This document shows positions 10,045 through 18,313 of a DNA stretch of 64,000 nt, piece after piece. Under the pieces are notes generated by a model that saw only the letters and a list, made by a program, of their open reading frames with translations, had not been told where the DNA came from and made no database searches. Source of the stretch: Gammaproteobacteria bacterium Ga0077536 (lineage in GTDB: Bacteria > Pseudomonadota > Gammaproteobacteria > Ga0077536); NCBI GenBank assembly GCA_001464935.1, contig LNEL01000035.1:22612-86611 (forward strand). Reading direction: 5' to 3'. The translations under genes were made by a program, and so were the position numbers. Position 1 is the stretch's first letter; each line of letters begins with the position of its first letter.

Positions 10045-10127
10045 GCGGCGCGGTCCCCGGCGCGCAGGCGCCACGCCATTTCACCGCCGTCTGCAGCGCC
10101 CCCGGCAGTGCGCCGGCCCGCGCTGCG

Positions 10128-11048
10128 TTACATGTCGCTCCCGGCGTCCGCCGGCGCAGCCTGGTAGCGTTTCCACACGAACGGCATGCCGAGCTGCGCG
10201 AGCAGACGCTTCGGCATGCGCTCGCGGATGCCGATGACGCCCGGCGCCGATTCGGGTTTCAGGAAATACGTGCCGAACAGCTGATCCCACAGCAGCAGGT
10301 TCTGCCCGTAGTTCGTGTTGCCCTCGGCGAGGTTCGTCGAATGGTGCCAGCGATGCATGTTCGGCGTGTTGAAGACATAGTTCAGCCAGCCGCCGCGCAT
10401 CGCGACATTGCAGTGGGTCAGGATGCCGATGTAGGCGGTGATCGCGCTGACCCAGATGATCGCGTCCATCGAGATGCCGGTCACCAGCAGGAACGGCACG
10501 CTGGCGAGCACGCTGATGTTCGAGTCGATGAAATGGAAGCGGCCGGTGTTGACGATCCAGAGCCGCCGCACACTGTGATGGACGGCGTGGAATCGCCACA
10601 GCAGAGGCCACTCGTGCGACAGCCGATGCGCCCAGTAGAGCCCGAATTCGGTCGCGACGAGGCCCAGCATCACCTGCGCGGCCAGCGGCAATGCACCCAC
10701 CGCGCCGCTGCCGCGGTTGGCGAAGAACTCGAGGCTCATCAGCTGGATGATCGTGAACTGCACGAGCCCCTTGTTGAGCAGCGTGTGGCCCAGATCGGCC
10801 TTCAGCTGGCCGTCCGCGCGCTGCCAGTCGGCGCGATAAGGCAGGCGCCGTTCGAGCAGCAGCAGCCAGAGCAGGATCCAGGCGTACGACAGGTTGAAGT
10901 AGATCGCCGGATGACCGAGTGCGAAACCGACCGCGAGTATCGCCGAACTCGACAGCAGCAGGCCGGGCCAGGCGATCGCGGCGATGAAGCCCGCGGGCGC
11001 ATCAGCGCGGGCGGTGGCCCGCTCAGGCATGGTCAGGGTGTCGTTCAC
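10128..11048 (-). CDS. Sterol desaturase / fatty acid hydroxylase family membrane protein
   Basis: 306 residues with about five hydrophobic segments and the histidine clusters of the integral-membrane di-iron oxygenases: HRLSH, HAVHH and a later HRWHH within NMHRWHHSTN. These ligate a non-heme di-iron centre at the cytoplasmic membrane face and hydroxylate or desaturate lipid substrates. The ATG at 11048 is followed by a hydrophilic stretch of about 20 residues before the first membrane segment. The natural substrate in bacteria is usually unknown. It is separated by only 28 bases from the next minus-strand gene upstream and may be co-transcribed with it. Confidence 0.88.
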   Translation of the reverse strand: MNDTLTMPERATARADAPAGFIAAIAWPGLLLSSSAILAVGFALGHPAIYFNLSYAWILLWLLLLERRLPYRADWQRADGQLKADLGHTLLNKGLVQFTIIQLMSLEFFANRGSGAVGALPLAAQVMLGLVATEFGLYWAHRLSHEWPLLWRFHAVHHSVRRLWIVNTGRFHFIDSNISVLASVPFLLVTGISMDAIIWVSAITAYIGILTHCNVAMRGGWLNYVFNTPNMHRWHHSTNLAEGNTNYGQNLLLWDQLFGTYFLKPESAPGVIGIRERMPKRLLAQLGMPFVWKRYQAAPADAGSDM

Positions 11049-11076
11049 GCGTGGCGGGCAGGAGCAGGCGTCGGGC

Positions 11077-11775
11077 TCAGGGTGCGTTCACGGCCACCGG
11101 ACTCGCGGCGTCTTCGCACTCGATGCGCAGCGCCGTGCTGACTTCGTAGTCGTCGCTCGCGCGATCGCGGGCGAGCCCGCAGTGCACGCGGGTGTCGACT
11201 TCGAGGCCATCGGCGACGGGCGCGATCTCGAACTGGTAGCGCGGGCTGCAGTTCGCCGCGCATTGCGCGTAGAGCTGCTTGCCCTCATCGCCGCGGCCCT
11301 GCGAAAACGCCATCATCCAGTCATTCAGTTCGGCAATGGAGGCGAAGTGGCGCGGCGCGAACGCGAGCGGCTTCTTGCCGGTCTCGGCGTCGAGCTTGCG
11401 GCACACGGGGTCCTGATCCTTGTCGGCGAGCAGGTGTACCGGTGCGACCCGGTACACGATGCGGGGCTTCACGTCGCCCGTACAGGATTCGCAATTGACG
11501 GCCGGATCCGCCTTCTTCTGACGCGTCAGCGCTTCGTTGAGCAGCCGTCCCGCCACGGCGCGGATCGATTCGGGGTGCTCGGCAATGTTGTACATGATGC
11601 CGGCCGAGCCGAGTTCGCTCGCGATCGGCACATCGCGCGTGCCCGGCTTGCACAAGGCAGCCTTCGGCGCGGTGCCGGCGGCGGCGGGTGCGGCGGGCGT
11701 CTCCTCAGCGGGTTCATCGAGGGAATCGGCGGCGGCCGGTTGCAGCAGCAGCGCCAAGGTCATCAACCCGGTCAC
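11077..11775 (-). CDS. Secreted hypothetical protein
   Basis: 232 residues from the GTG at 11775 (ATG 11763 is also in frame). The N-terminus is hydrophobic and ends ALLLQPAAADS, a plausible signal peptide, followed by a Pro/Ala/Glu linker. The mature part has seven cysteines, two as CESC, and a YAQCAANCSPRY segment, so disulfides are likely. I do not recognise the family. A well-placed GGAG is found 7 bases before an in-frame ATC (11790-11788); starting there would add a Lys and improve the signal peptide, so the annotated start is uncertain. The gene sits directly upstream of the sterol-desaturase-like gene on the same strand. Confidence 0.7.
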   Translation of the reverse strand: MTGLMTLALLLQPAAADSLDEPAEETPAAPAAAGTAPKAALCKPGTRDVPIASELGSAGIMYNIAEHPESIRAVAGRLLNEALTRQKKADPAVNCESCTGDVKPRIVYRVAPVHLLADKDQDPVCRKLDAETGKKPLAFAPRHFASIAELNDWMMAFSQGRGDEGKQLYAQCAANCSPRYQFEIAPVADGLEVDTRVHCGLARDRASDDYEVSTALRIECEDAASPVAVNAP

Positions 11776-11929
11776 GATTAAGGCTTTGATAGGGGGTCTC
11801 CAGAAAGCAGCGCTAGTGTAGAGATCTGGCGCGCGAGCGTCACGCCGGCGTGCCTAGCCATGATCGACGCGGCTGCCTGAACCGCCTCTGAACTGGCGCG
11901 CCCGGCCCTGACGCGGGGCGCGACGGGCT

Positions 11930-12328
11930 TCAGCCCATCGTCTGCACCTTGTCGATCGCCACTTTATAGATGACGCGCACCTCGCCCGGTGCACGCCAGG
12001 GGTAGGTGTCCTTGCCGAGATATTTCATCGCGAGCGCATCGATGTGCGCATCGCCACCGGTCTCGGTCACCTCGACCACCCGCCCCCTGATCTGCAGATA
12101 GCGGTAGGGATTGTCGGGATCAAGGATCGACAGCGCGATTTTCGGCCGCGCGCGCATGTTGCGGTCTTTCAGCCGGCCCCTGGCGGAGTTCAGCAGGAGG
12201 TGGTTGCCATCGTAGCTGAACCAGACCGGCGTCACCTGCGGCGTACCGTCCTTCATCGACGTGGCGAGGTGGGCAAACGCGATCCTGGTCGTCAGGAGAT
12301 CGGTGAATGCGGCGGGGACCTGTGCCAT
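11930..12328 (-). CDS. PPOX-class (pyridoxamine 5'-phosphate oxidase-like) flavin/F420-binding protein
   Basis: 132 residues, the size of the single-domain split-barrel PPOX class. Recognisable features are LATSMKDGTPQVTPVWF near residue 25, the LLLNSARGRLKDRNM strand-loop that binds the cofactor phosphate, and IRGRVVEVTE. Such proteins bind FMN, F420 or heme in a dimer and reduce small substrates; the class is often annotated as F420-dependent, but a proteobacterium without evidence of F420 more probably uses FMN. Single gene with its own start (ATG 12328); no operon partner visible. Confidence 0.85.
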   Translation of the reverse strand: MAQVPAAFTDLLTTRIAFAHLATSMKDGTPQVTPVWFSYDGNHLLLNSARGRLKDRNMRARPKIALSILDPDNPYRYLQIRGRVVEVTETGGDAHIDALAMKYLGKDTYPWRAPGEVRVIYKVAIDKVQTMG

Positions 12329-12416
12329 GGGCGTCTCCGTGGGCTGCGAATGGAACAGCCCCGAAGGTAGGCCCGGGCCGCCGGTGGGTCAAGGCAGGGG
12401 CGGCCTCGCGCCGCGC

Positions 12417-14147
12417 TCAGCCTGCCCTCTCGGTGCGGTTGCGGCCGGCGTGCTTGGCCCGGTAGAGCGCGCGGTCGGCATGCTCGAACAGGTCGTTCAA
12501 CGTGTCCTGTTCGCCGAGCTGGGCAAGCCCGATCGACACCGACACCGACACCGGCGACCCCTTGTAGTGAAAGCTCGACGCCGCGATCTGCCGGCGCAGG
12601 TCTTCGCAGACCTCGAAGGCGGCGGCGAGCTCGGTATCCGGAAACAGCGCCACGAACTCCTCGCCGCCGTAGCGCGCGAACAGATCGGTGGCGCGCACGC
12701 GCTTGAGGGCGATGCTTGCCGTGTAGCGCAGCAGCTTGTCACCCGCCTTGTGCCCGAAGTTGTCGTTGATCGATTTGAAGCGATCGAGATCGATCACCGC
12801 CAGCGTCAGCGGCGACGCATTGCGACGCGCACGTTTGATTTCGAGCAGCGCGCGCTCTTCATAGGCGAGACGGTTCGGCGCGTTCGTCAGTGTGTCGCGA
12901 TGCGCCCGCGCGTGCTCGACTTCGAGATTGCGGCGCAGGCGGGACGACTCGAGCTCGAAGTTCTGCACGCGCTGGGTCAGATCGGCGATCCGGCGCTCGT
13001 AGGCTTCCTGCTTGCTGGACTGCATGTTGACGTAGGTCGACATCGTGGCACGAATGGTCGCCACCCGGCGCTCGACGAGCGCACGCAGGTCGGCGGCCGG
13101 CTGCTCGCCGTGCACAGCGGCGTCGATTTCGTCCATCTCGGCATTGATGCCGCGCGTCAGTTCGCTGGAATCTGCCGCGGTCATGCGGCTGTGGTCGACG
13201 GCGTCGCGCAGCGCCGTGTCGATTTCGGTCAGGTTCGCCGACGCCTGCTTGAGATATTCCTCGAGCGTGCGCAGATCGCGTCGCAGGAACGCGTGCAGAT
13301 CGTTCAGGAAGCTGCCGGTCTCGCGCACCGGGTCGACCGGCGACCCGCGGCCGAGCGTATCGCGCAGCTTCCGGGAGCGCTCCTCGAATTCGGCGGGCAG
13401 CAGCAGCCAGTCGAGGAGCTGGAGCAGGCTGCCGCCCGGTGGCTCGGGCGCCGCGGGCGCCGCCGCCGCCACGGGCGTCGGCGCAGTCAGGGCTTCACGC
13501 AGCAACTGCAGCAGCTTGATGCCCTGGGCCTGGCGCGCGGCGACGCCGGTATCGCTCTGCCACGCGTTGCGCAGATCGGCGACACGGTCGCCGGGCACAC
13601 GCGGCGCGAGTTCTTCGAGCACGCGCGGAATCAGGTCCTCGGCGACGCCGGCCGCGCGGACGCTGTCGGTCCGCGACAGTGCGGCCGAGGCCAGATCGTT
13701 CAGCGCCCCGGCCAGCAGGCCGGCGAGGCGCGCCGGATCTTCGCCGGACTTCAGCCGCGACTGGAGCTGCTTGAATTCGAACGCGGCGTGCGGCGGGATC
13801 TTCAGCGCCGCGAACAGCTGCTCGAGCGGCGCCTTGCCCGCCTCGCCCGCGCTGCCGCGACGCCGGGCAGCGGCCGCGCAGGCCTCACCGACTTCCTGCA
13901 ACAGGCTCGCGCGCGCCTTCGGATCGCTGCTGCCGCGCAGATTGCCGCGCAGCGCCGACAGCTGGCGATCGAGCGCCGGGTCTTCCCCGTCGAAACACTG
14001 GGCGAACTTCAGCAGCGCCTGCACCAGGGCGCGCTCGCTCTGCGCCCAGGTCGCGCGATCGTGATCGAGCTCGCGCGCGAGGTCGCGATAGCGGGTTTTC
14101 CACTCCTGATCGGTACCGGACTTGGCGGATTCGTTGAGCGTTTGCAT
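12417..14147 (-). CDS. Diguanylate cyclase (GGDEF) with long helical N-terminal region
   Basis: 576 residues. The C-terminal about 170 residues are a GGDEF domain with the active-site motif GGEEF (about 493-497) and an intact product-inhibition I-site: RATD lies exactly five residues before it. Cyclic di-GMP synthesis is therefore expected. The first 400 residues are soluble, strongly helical and without a recognised sensor; a coiled-coil (QEAYERRIADLTQRVQNFEL) links to the catalytic domain. I use the ATG at 14147, preceded by GGAAA; the frame extends upstream but the extra sequence is not protein-like. Divergent from yqhA. Confidence 0.92.
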   Translation of the reverse strand: MQTLNESAKSGTDQEWKTRYRDLARELDHDRATWAQSERALVQALLKFAQCFDGEDPALDRQLSALRGNLRGSSDPKARASLLQEVGEACAAAARRRGSAGEAGKAPLEQLFAALKIPPHAAFEFKQLQSRLKSGEDPARLAGLLAGALNDLASAALSRTDSVRAAGVAEDLIPRVLEELAPRVPGDRVADLRNAWQSDTGVAARQAQGIKLLQLLREALTAPTPVAAAAPAAPEPPGGSLLQLLDWLLLPAEFEERSRKLRDTLGRGSPVDPVRETGSFLNDLHAFLRRDLRTLEEYLKQASANLTEIDTALRDAVDHSRMTAADSSELTRGINAEMDEIDAAVHGEQPAADLRALVERRVATIRATMSTYVNMQSSKQEAYERRIADLTQRVQNFELESSRLRRNLEVEHARAHRDTLTNAPNRLAYEERALLEIKRARRNASPLTLAVIDLDRFKSINDNFGHKAGDKLLRYTASIALKRVRATDLFARYGGEEFVALFPDTELAAAFEVCEDLRRQIAASSFHYKGSPVSVSVSIGLAQLGEQDTLNDLFEHADRALYRAKHAGRNRTERAG

Positions 14148-14294
14148 GGCTTGTTTCCGAGACACCCCTGTATCGTCCCGCCACGCCTCCACTTGAGCCA
14201 TCTGCGACCCTGTCGACCCGGCACGGCGCAATCCGTCCGGTCCCCGGTGCCATCCAGGGGTCAAGGGTCCTCGCGGCGCCTCTGAGCGGCCTGT

Positions 14295-14300
14295 TAGAAT
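14295..14300 (+). promoter_or_regulatory. Putative -10 element for yqhA
   Basis: TGTTAGAAT (TAGAAT 14295-14300), 33 bases before the yqhA ATG; identical nine-base core to the element at 770-778. No obvious -35. Confidence 0.4.
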
Positions 14301-14333
14301 CGGGCTTCCTTCACTGCAGGCCACAGATCCTTC

Positions 14334-14903
14334 ATGACCCAGCGTTCCCCGACAGAAGCGGCCGCCGATCGCGGCCTTCTCGCCAATCTCATTTTCAGCT
14401 CGCGCTGGATGCAGCTGCCGCTGTATTTCGGCCTGATCGTGGCGCAGGGCGTGTACGTCATTCTGTTCGTCAAGGAGCTGTGGCATCTGATTCACGGCGC
14501 GACGAGCCTCGGCGAGCAGGACATCATGCTGATCGTGCTCGGACTCATCGACGTGGTGATGATTTCGAACCTGCTCGTGATGGTGATCGTCGGTGGTTAC
14601 GAGACTTTCGTGTCACGTCTGAATCTCAAGGGGCATCCCGATCAGCCGGAGTGGCTGAGCCACGTCAACGCGTCGGTGCTGAAGGTGAAACTCGCGATGG
14701 CGATCATCGGCATTTCATCGATCCACCTGCTGAAGACCTTCATCGAGGCGGGCACGCTCGGCCTCGACGGCGCGCGCGCGACGGAAACCGGCGTGATGTG
14801 GCAGACCATCATTCACATGGTCTTCATCCTCTCCGCCATCGGCATTGCATGGACCGACTACCTGATGCAGCAGACGACCAAGGTCGGCAAGAGCGAGCAT
14901 TGA
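14334..14903 (+). CDS. yqhA: YqhA / UPF0114 inner-membrane protein
   Basis: 189 residues matching the TIGR00645/UPF0114 family across its length: FSSRWMQLPLYFGL in the first membrane segment, DVVMISNLLVMVIVGGYE in the middle, and KVKLAMAIIGISSIHLL before the last loop. Four membrane segments are predicted. The function of the family is not established. The gene has its own promoter-like element and ends 31 bases from the convergent cytochrome gene. Confidence 0.93.
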   Translation: MTQRSPTEAAADRGLLANLIFSSRWMQLPLYFGLIVAQGVYVILFVKELWHLIHGATSLGEQDIMLIVLGLIDVVMISNLLVMVIVGGYETFVSRLNLKGHPDQPEWLSHVNASVLKVKLAMAIIGISSIHLLKTFIEAGTLGLDGARATETGVMWQTIIHMVFILSAIGIAWTDYLMQQTTKVGKSEH

Positions 14904-14934
14904 GCCGCGGGCGTTGCGCGGCATTGACGCCGGC

Positions 14935-15312
14935 TCACCGTTCGACCGGTACGACCTGCTGCGTGACGGACCAGTCGTGGCAGCCGTCGCAGCGGCGCAC
15001 CGGCCCGCTGTCGTACCCCGCGTTCGCCACCTGCGCATGGCAATCCCGGCACAGCGTGTGAAAGTCGCGCTGCACGTTCAGCGCGAGCTCGGGACGCTGC
15101 TTGTGGCAGAAGTAGCAGGAGTCGCGCCCCGTGTCGTCGAAGAAATTGTGGTGGCAGGTCGCGCACTTCACGGCGAAGTGATCCTGATGATCGAACACGA
15201 TCGCCGTCAGCGGCGCGCTGACGATGGCGTGTTCGCGCAGCGCGCGGATGCCGGCGACCAGCGCCAGCAGCCCCGCGACGACGGCGATCAGAGACAGCGA
15301 CCGGCGGGACAT
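14935..15312 (-). CDS. Membrane-anchored tetraheme c-type cytochrome (class III-like)
   Basis: 125 residues with one N-terminal membrane segment (about 6-24) and four CxxCH heme-binding motifs: CATCH (50-54), CYFCH (66-70), CRDCH (88-92) and CDGCH (108-112). Extra histidines before the first motif (FDHQDHF) and after it (CHH) are suited to be distal ligands, as in cytochrome c3/c7-type proteins with bis-His hemes. Expected to sit on the periplasmic face and shuttle electrons at low potential. It starts inside the last 25 bases of the upstream membrane gene, so the two are surely co-translated. Earlier in-frame sequence belongs to antisense of other genes and is not part of it. Confidence 0.88.
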   Translation of the reverse strand: MSRRSLSLIAVVAGLLALVAGIRALREHAIVSAPLTAIVFDHQDHFAVKCATCHHNFFDDTGRDSCYFCHKQRPELALNVQRDFHTLCRDCHAQVANAGYDSGPVRRCDGCHDWSVTQQVVPVER

Positions 15313-16091
15313 GGGTAGGGACGCGGTGGCAAATCCTGCGCGGGCGTCGGCGCATAGGCGAACCAGGCGCTGGCCCCGAGCACAATCACGCTCAACAGCC
15401 AGCCCCAGGCCGGCGCGGGACTGCGCCGCGGCGCCGCGGCGGACGTCGGCCCGGCCGGCAGCCGCGCCGGCGGCCAGCGATGCCAGGCAAGGCTCAGCAG
15501 CGTCGGCACGCCGAGCAGCCAGCCGCCGGCGGCGAGCGCGCCGGGCGTTGCGAACCAGTACGCCGATCCGACCAGGTGCCAGCCGGTGAGTCCGACCGCC
15601 ACGCATGACATCGCCGCATGCCAGCGTCGCCAGCCGGGATTCGCCCAGCGCAGTCGGGCGCGATAGCGGGCGCTGAGAATCAGCACGAGCACCAGCACCA
15701 GCGCGCCCAGCCCGGCCAGCATGTAGCCCGGCGCGGTCGGCAGGAGGTAATCGAGCACTCGCGTCTCGAGCAGCACGAGGCCTGCCACATGGGCCAGCAG
15801 CAGGCCCAGCAACAGGTAGGACAGTTGCCGATGCAGTTGCTGCACGAGGCGCAGCGCGTCGGCGGCACGCGTGCGCGGCGCCCACCACCGCGCGGACAAC
15901 AGCGGCAACAGCGCCAGCGCCCCTGTCGCCGCGAGGCCGAGCCCCATGCAGTAGTCCCACCACGGATCGACGCCGACGGGCCCGCGCAGCGCGAGCGCGA
16001 CCAACGGTGCAAGCGCGTACAGCAGCACGGCGCCGACCAGCCCCCACCGCCAGCGGCGCCACCCACCCGCTTCCGCTCCAACCGACAGCAC
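15288..16091 (-). CDS. Polytopic membrane protein with ferric-reductase-like bis-histidine pattern
   Basis: 267 residues with six or seven hydrophobic segments. Two helices each carry a pair of histidines 14 residues apart, H87/H101 and H158/H172, the arrangement that holds two stacked b hemes in ferric-reductase-like membrane proteins. No FAD- or NADPH-binding domain is fused. GTG start at 16091 preceded by GAGG. The C-terminus ends CPAGRC-L, with two cysteines. Its 3' end overlaps the tetraheme cytochrome gene, suggesting a heme-b/heme-c electron path across the membrane. Assignment to the ferric-reductase-like superfamily is inference from the His spacing. Confidence 0.65.
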   Translation of the reverse strand: MLSVGAEAGGWRRWRWGLVGAVLLYALAPLVALALRGPVGVDPWWDYCMGLGLAATGALALLPLLSARWWAPRTRAADALRLVQQLHRQLSYLLLGLLLAHVAGLVLLETRVLDYLLPTAPGYMLAGLGALVLVLVLILSARYRARLRWANPGWRRWHAAMSCVAVGLTGWHLVGSAYWFATPGALAAGGWLLGVPTLLSLAWHRWPPARLPAGPTSAAAPRRSPAPAWGWLLSVIVLGASAWFAYAPTPAQDLPPRPYPCPAGRCL

Positions 16092-16215
16092 CGGCGACCC
16101 TCGTCATGACAGGGTCGCGAGCATAACGCAGCGCAGGCGCGCCGCGGGTCCGTGCGCTGCCCCCGGCCGGCGCAATTTGGCATGATGCCGGTCCCCACCC
16201 CGCGAGGACCTGCCG

Positions 16216-16869
16216 ATGGATCTGCTCGACGCCATGCAAACGATGAACGCCTGCCGCTACTACAAGCCGGATCCGGTCGCCGACGATCTGCTCGTGAAGG
16301 TGTTGAACGCCGCGCGCTGGGCCGCCACCGGCAGCAACAAGCAGCCCGTGAGCCTGATCGCAGTGCGGGATGCCGCCAAACGCCGGGCGCTGCACGATCT
16401 CTATCAGCCGATCTGGGACTCGGTGATGCAGAAGTACGCGAGCGGCGAATTCAAGTCCGGCTTCACGCCGAGCTTCCTGCAGCATGTCGATCACTTCGCG
16501 AAGCACATCGCGGAGGTCCCGGTCCTGGTCGTCGTCTGCGCCGAATGGCGGGAACTGACTGCGCTCGACGCGAACCTGGGCCGTACGGTGCTGACGCCGG
16601 GTTCATCGATCTATCCTGCGGTGCAGAACCTGATGCTCGCCGCGCGCAATGAAGGCCTCGGCACCACGCTGACCACGCTGCTCGCGCTCGCCGAACCGCA
16701 GGTGAAAGCGCTGCTCGACATTCCTGAACACCTGGCCACCGCCGCGGTGGTGATGCTCGGCTGGCCAGCGAAGCCGTTCCCGGCCAAGCTCAAGCGCAAA
16801 CCGCTGGACACCATGGCTTTCCTCGACAGTTACGGCGCACCGCTGCCGGGGGCCGGTGCCTGCCTCTGA
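16216..16869 (+). CDS. Nitroreductase family protein (first copy)
   Basis: 217-residue FMN-dependent oxidoreductase of the nitroreductase fold. The N-terminus has the diagnostic RYYKPDPV (the R-x-Y-x3-P pattern), then AARWAATGSNKQPVSLIAV, which contacts FMN, and a late EGLGTTLTT segment. Dimeric NAD(P)H:FMN chemistry on nitro compounds, quinones or unknown substrates is typical. RBS-like GAGG is 10 bases before the ATG. Its C-terminal tail has Pro/Lys-rich extra residues. It is not obviously related to the second nitroreductase at 18969 beyond the family level. Confidence 0.88.
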   Translation: MDLLDAMQTMNACRYYKPDPVADDLLVKVLNAARWAATGSNKQPVSLIAVRDAAKRRALHDLYQPIWDSVMQKYASGEFKSGFTPSFLQHVDHFAKHIAEVPVLVVVCAEWRELTALDANLGRTVLTPGSSIYPAVQNLMLAARNEGLGTTLTTLLALAEPQVKALLDIPEHLATAAVVMLGWPAKPFPAKLKRKPLDTMAFLDSYGAPLPGAGACL

Positions 16870-16893
16870 GCGCGTGCCTGGGCTGAAGCCGGA

Positions 16894-17040
16894 TTTGCCA
16901 CCGGGAACACCGAGAACACCGAGAAAGATCGGGCTGAGTCCACCGGCGGTTGTGCTCAGCGGCGATGGACGCGGCCGACCGCCGAACATGAGCCGTTGAA
17001 CCCTATTCCTCTCGGTGTTCTCGGTGTTCCCGGTGGCAAA
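16894..17040. repeat. 147-bp element bounded by a perfect 30-bp inverted repeat
   Basis: Arms at 16894-16923 and 17011-17040 are perfect inverted copies (TTTGCCACCGGGAACACCGA... and its reverse complement), separated by 87 bases. Each arm contains a tandem nine-base GAACACCGA unit. It lies wholly in the gap between the nitroreductase and methyltransferase genes and codes for nothing. It resembles a non-autonomous palindromic intergenic element; no flanking target duplication is evident. Confidence 0.8.
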
Positions 17041-17125
17041 AAAGCGCCAGCACCCGCGTCCCCATTGCCGCCCTGCCGCCTGATGCCGAACAATAGCCCT
17101 ACCCACGTCGCCGAGGAGCACCCCC

Positions 17126-18304
17126 ATGGCCAAGCCGCTTGCCGTTCATGCCCAGGCTGAACATCGCGCCCTGCCGCCAGTCACCCACGACGAGTTCGCA
17201 CGCCAGGAGTTCGTGCGGGCCTTCAAGGAGCATCTGGTCAAACACGTGCACGGTGGCAATCGCGCGGTGTACGAACGCAAGGTGAAGCCGGCCTTCGAGC
17301 GCAGCCACAAGCGTGCGCCGAAGACCCGCTTCGAGGTGCGTGACCAGATGGTGCACGAACCCTACTACCAGATGTTCAGCACCCTGCTGCGCACGAGCCA
17401 GGAAATGATGTGGTCCTCGTGCCAGAAGCCGGTCGAACGCGACCTGCCGGCGCTGAACGAGGTGATCGCGCAACCGCCGCGCAAAGCCGGTGGCAGCCTG
17501 CGCCTGAATCCGGCGCTCGAAATTCCACGCTATCACACGGCGGTCGACATTCACTGCCAGCCGGGCGGCTATCACGTCGAGTACATGCCGGGCGACGCGT
17601 CAGCGGGCATGGTCTACGACCGCGCGGTGCACGTGTACGCAATGGGCCAGATGGGCCCCTACAACAACGACATGGGTGCCAGCATCGCGATGTGGCTGCA
17701 ACGGCACCATCCTGATTTCAAGCCGCAGCGCATTCTCGACCTCGGCTGCTCTGTCGGCCACAGCACGCTGCCCTACGCGGAAGCGTTTCCGGACGCCGAA
17801 ATCCACGCCATCGATGTCGCTGCGCCGATGCTGCGCTACGCGCATGCACGCGCCGAGGATCTCGGCGTGGCCGTGCATTACTCGCAGCAGAATGCCGAAC
17901 ACACGGACTTCGAGGACGGCTCGTTCGATCTGATCGTGTCGCACATCCTGCTGCACGAAACGGCCGAACGCGCGATCCACAACATCGTCCGCGAATGCCA
18001 TCGCCTGCTGCGCAAGGGCGGCATGATGATTCATGCCGAAACGCCACCCTACAAGGGCATGGACCCGTTCGATGCCTTCCTGCTCGACTGGGACACGCGC
18101 AACAACAACGAACCGTTCTGGGCGCGCTCGCACGAAATCGATCTGAAGACCCTGTCGAAGAAGGGCGGGTTCGACCCGGCGCTCGAATTCGAGGATCTGA
18201 TCCCGAGCGCCTTCCAGGTTGCCCAGGCCTCGCGCTCGCAGAAGTTCCAGGGCGGCGACTTCGGCGGCGGCGGACTCTGGTTCATCTACGGCAACCGCAA
18301 GTAG
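17126..18304 (+). CDS. SAM-dependent class I methyltransferase with an extra N-terminal domain
   Basis: 392 residues. The C-terminal half has the Rossmann methyltransferase motifs: motif I ILDLGCSVGHST (about 203-214), acidic IHAIDVAAPML, QNAEHTDFEDGSFDLIVS, and a post-motif LLRKGGMMIHAETPP. The first 190 residues (His/Lys-rich, with YYQMFSTLLRTSQEMMW) are not recognised and may determine the substrate. Strong RBS (GAGGAG). The next gene starts 9 bases downstream and encodes a Lys/Ala-rich-tailed protein, a possible substrate or partner. Methyl acceptor unknown. Confidence 0.85.
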   Translation: MAKPLAVHAQAEHRALPPVTHDEFARQEFVRAFKEHLVKHVHGGNRAVYERKVKPAFERSHKRAPKTRFEVRDQMVHEPYYQMFSTLLRTSQEMMWSSCQKPVERDLPALNEVIAQPPRKAGGSLRLNPALEIPRYHTAVDIHCQPGGYHVEYMPGDASAGMVYDRAVHVYAMGQMGPYNNDMGASIAMWLQRHHPDFKPQRILDLGCSVGHSTLPYAEAFPDAEIHAIDVAAPMLRYAHARAEDLGVAVHYSQQNAEHTDFEDGSFDLIVSHILLHETAERAIHNIVRECHRLLRKGGMMIHAETPPYKGMDPFDAFLLDWDTRNNNEPFWARSHEIDLKTLSKKGGFDPALEFEDLIPSAFQVAQASRSQKFQGGDFGGGGLWFIYGNRK

Positions 18305-18313
18305 GAGCGCCGC

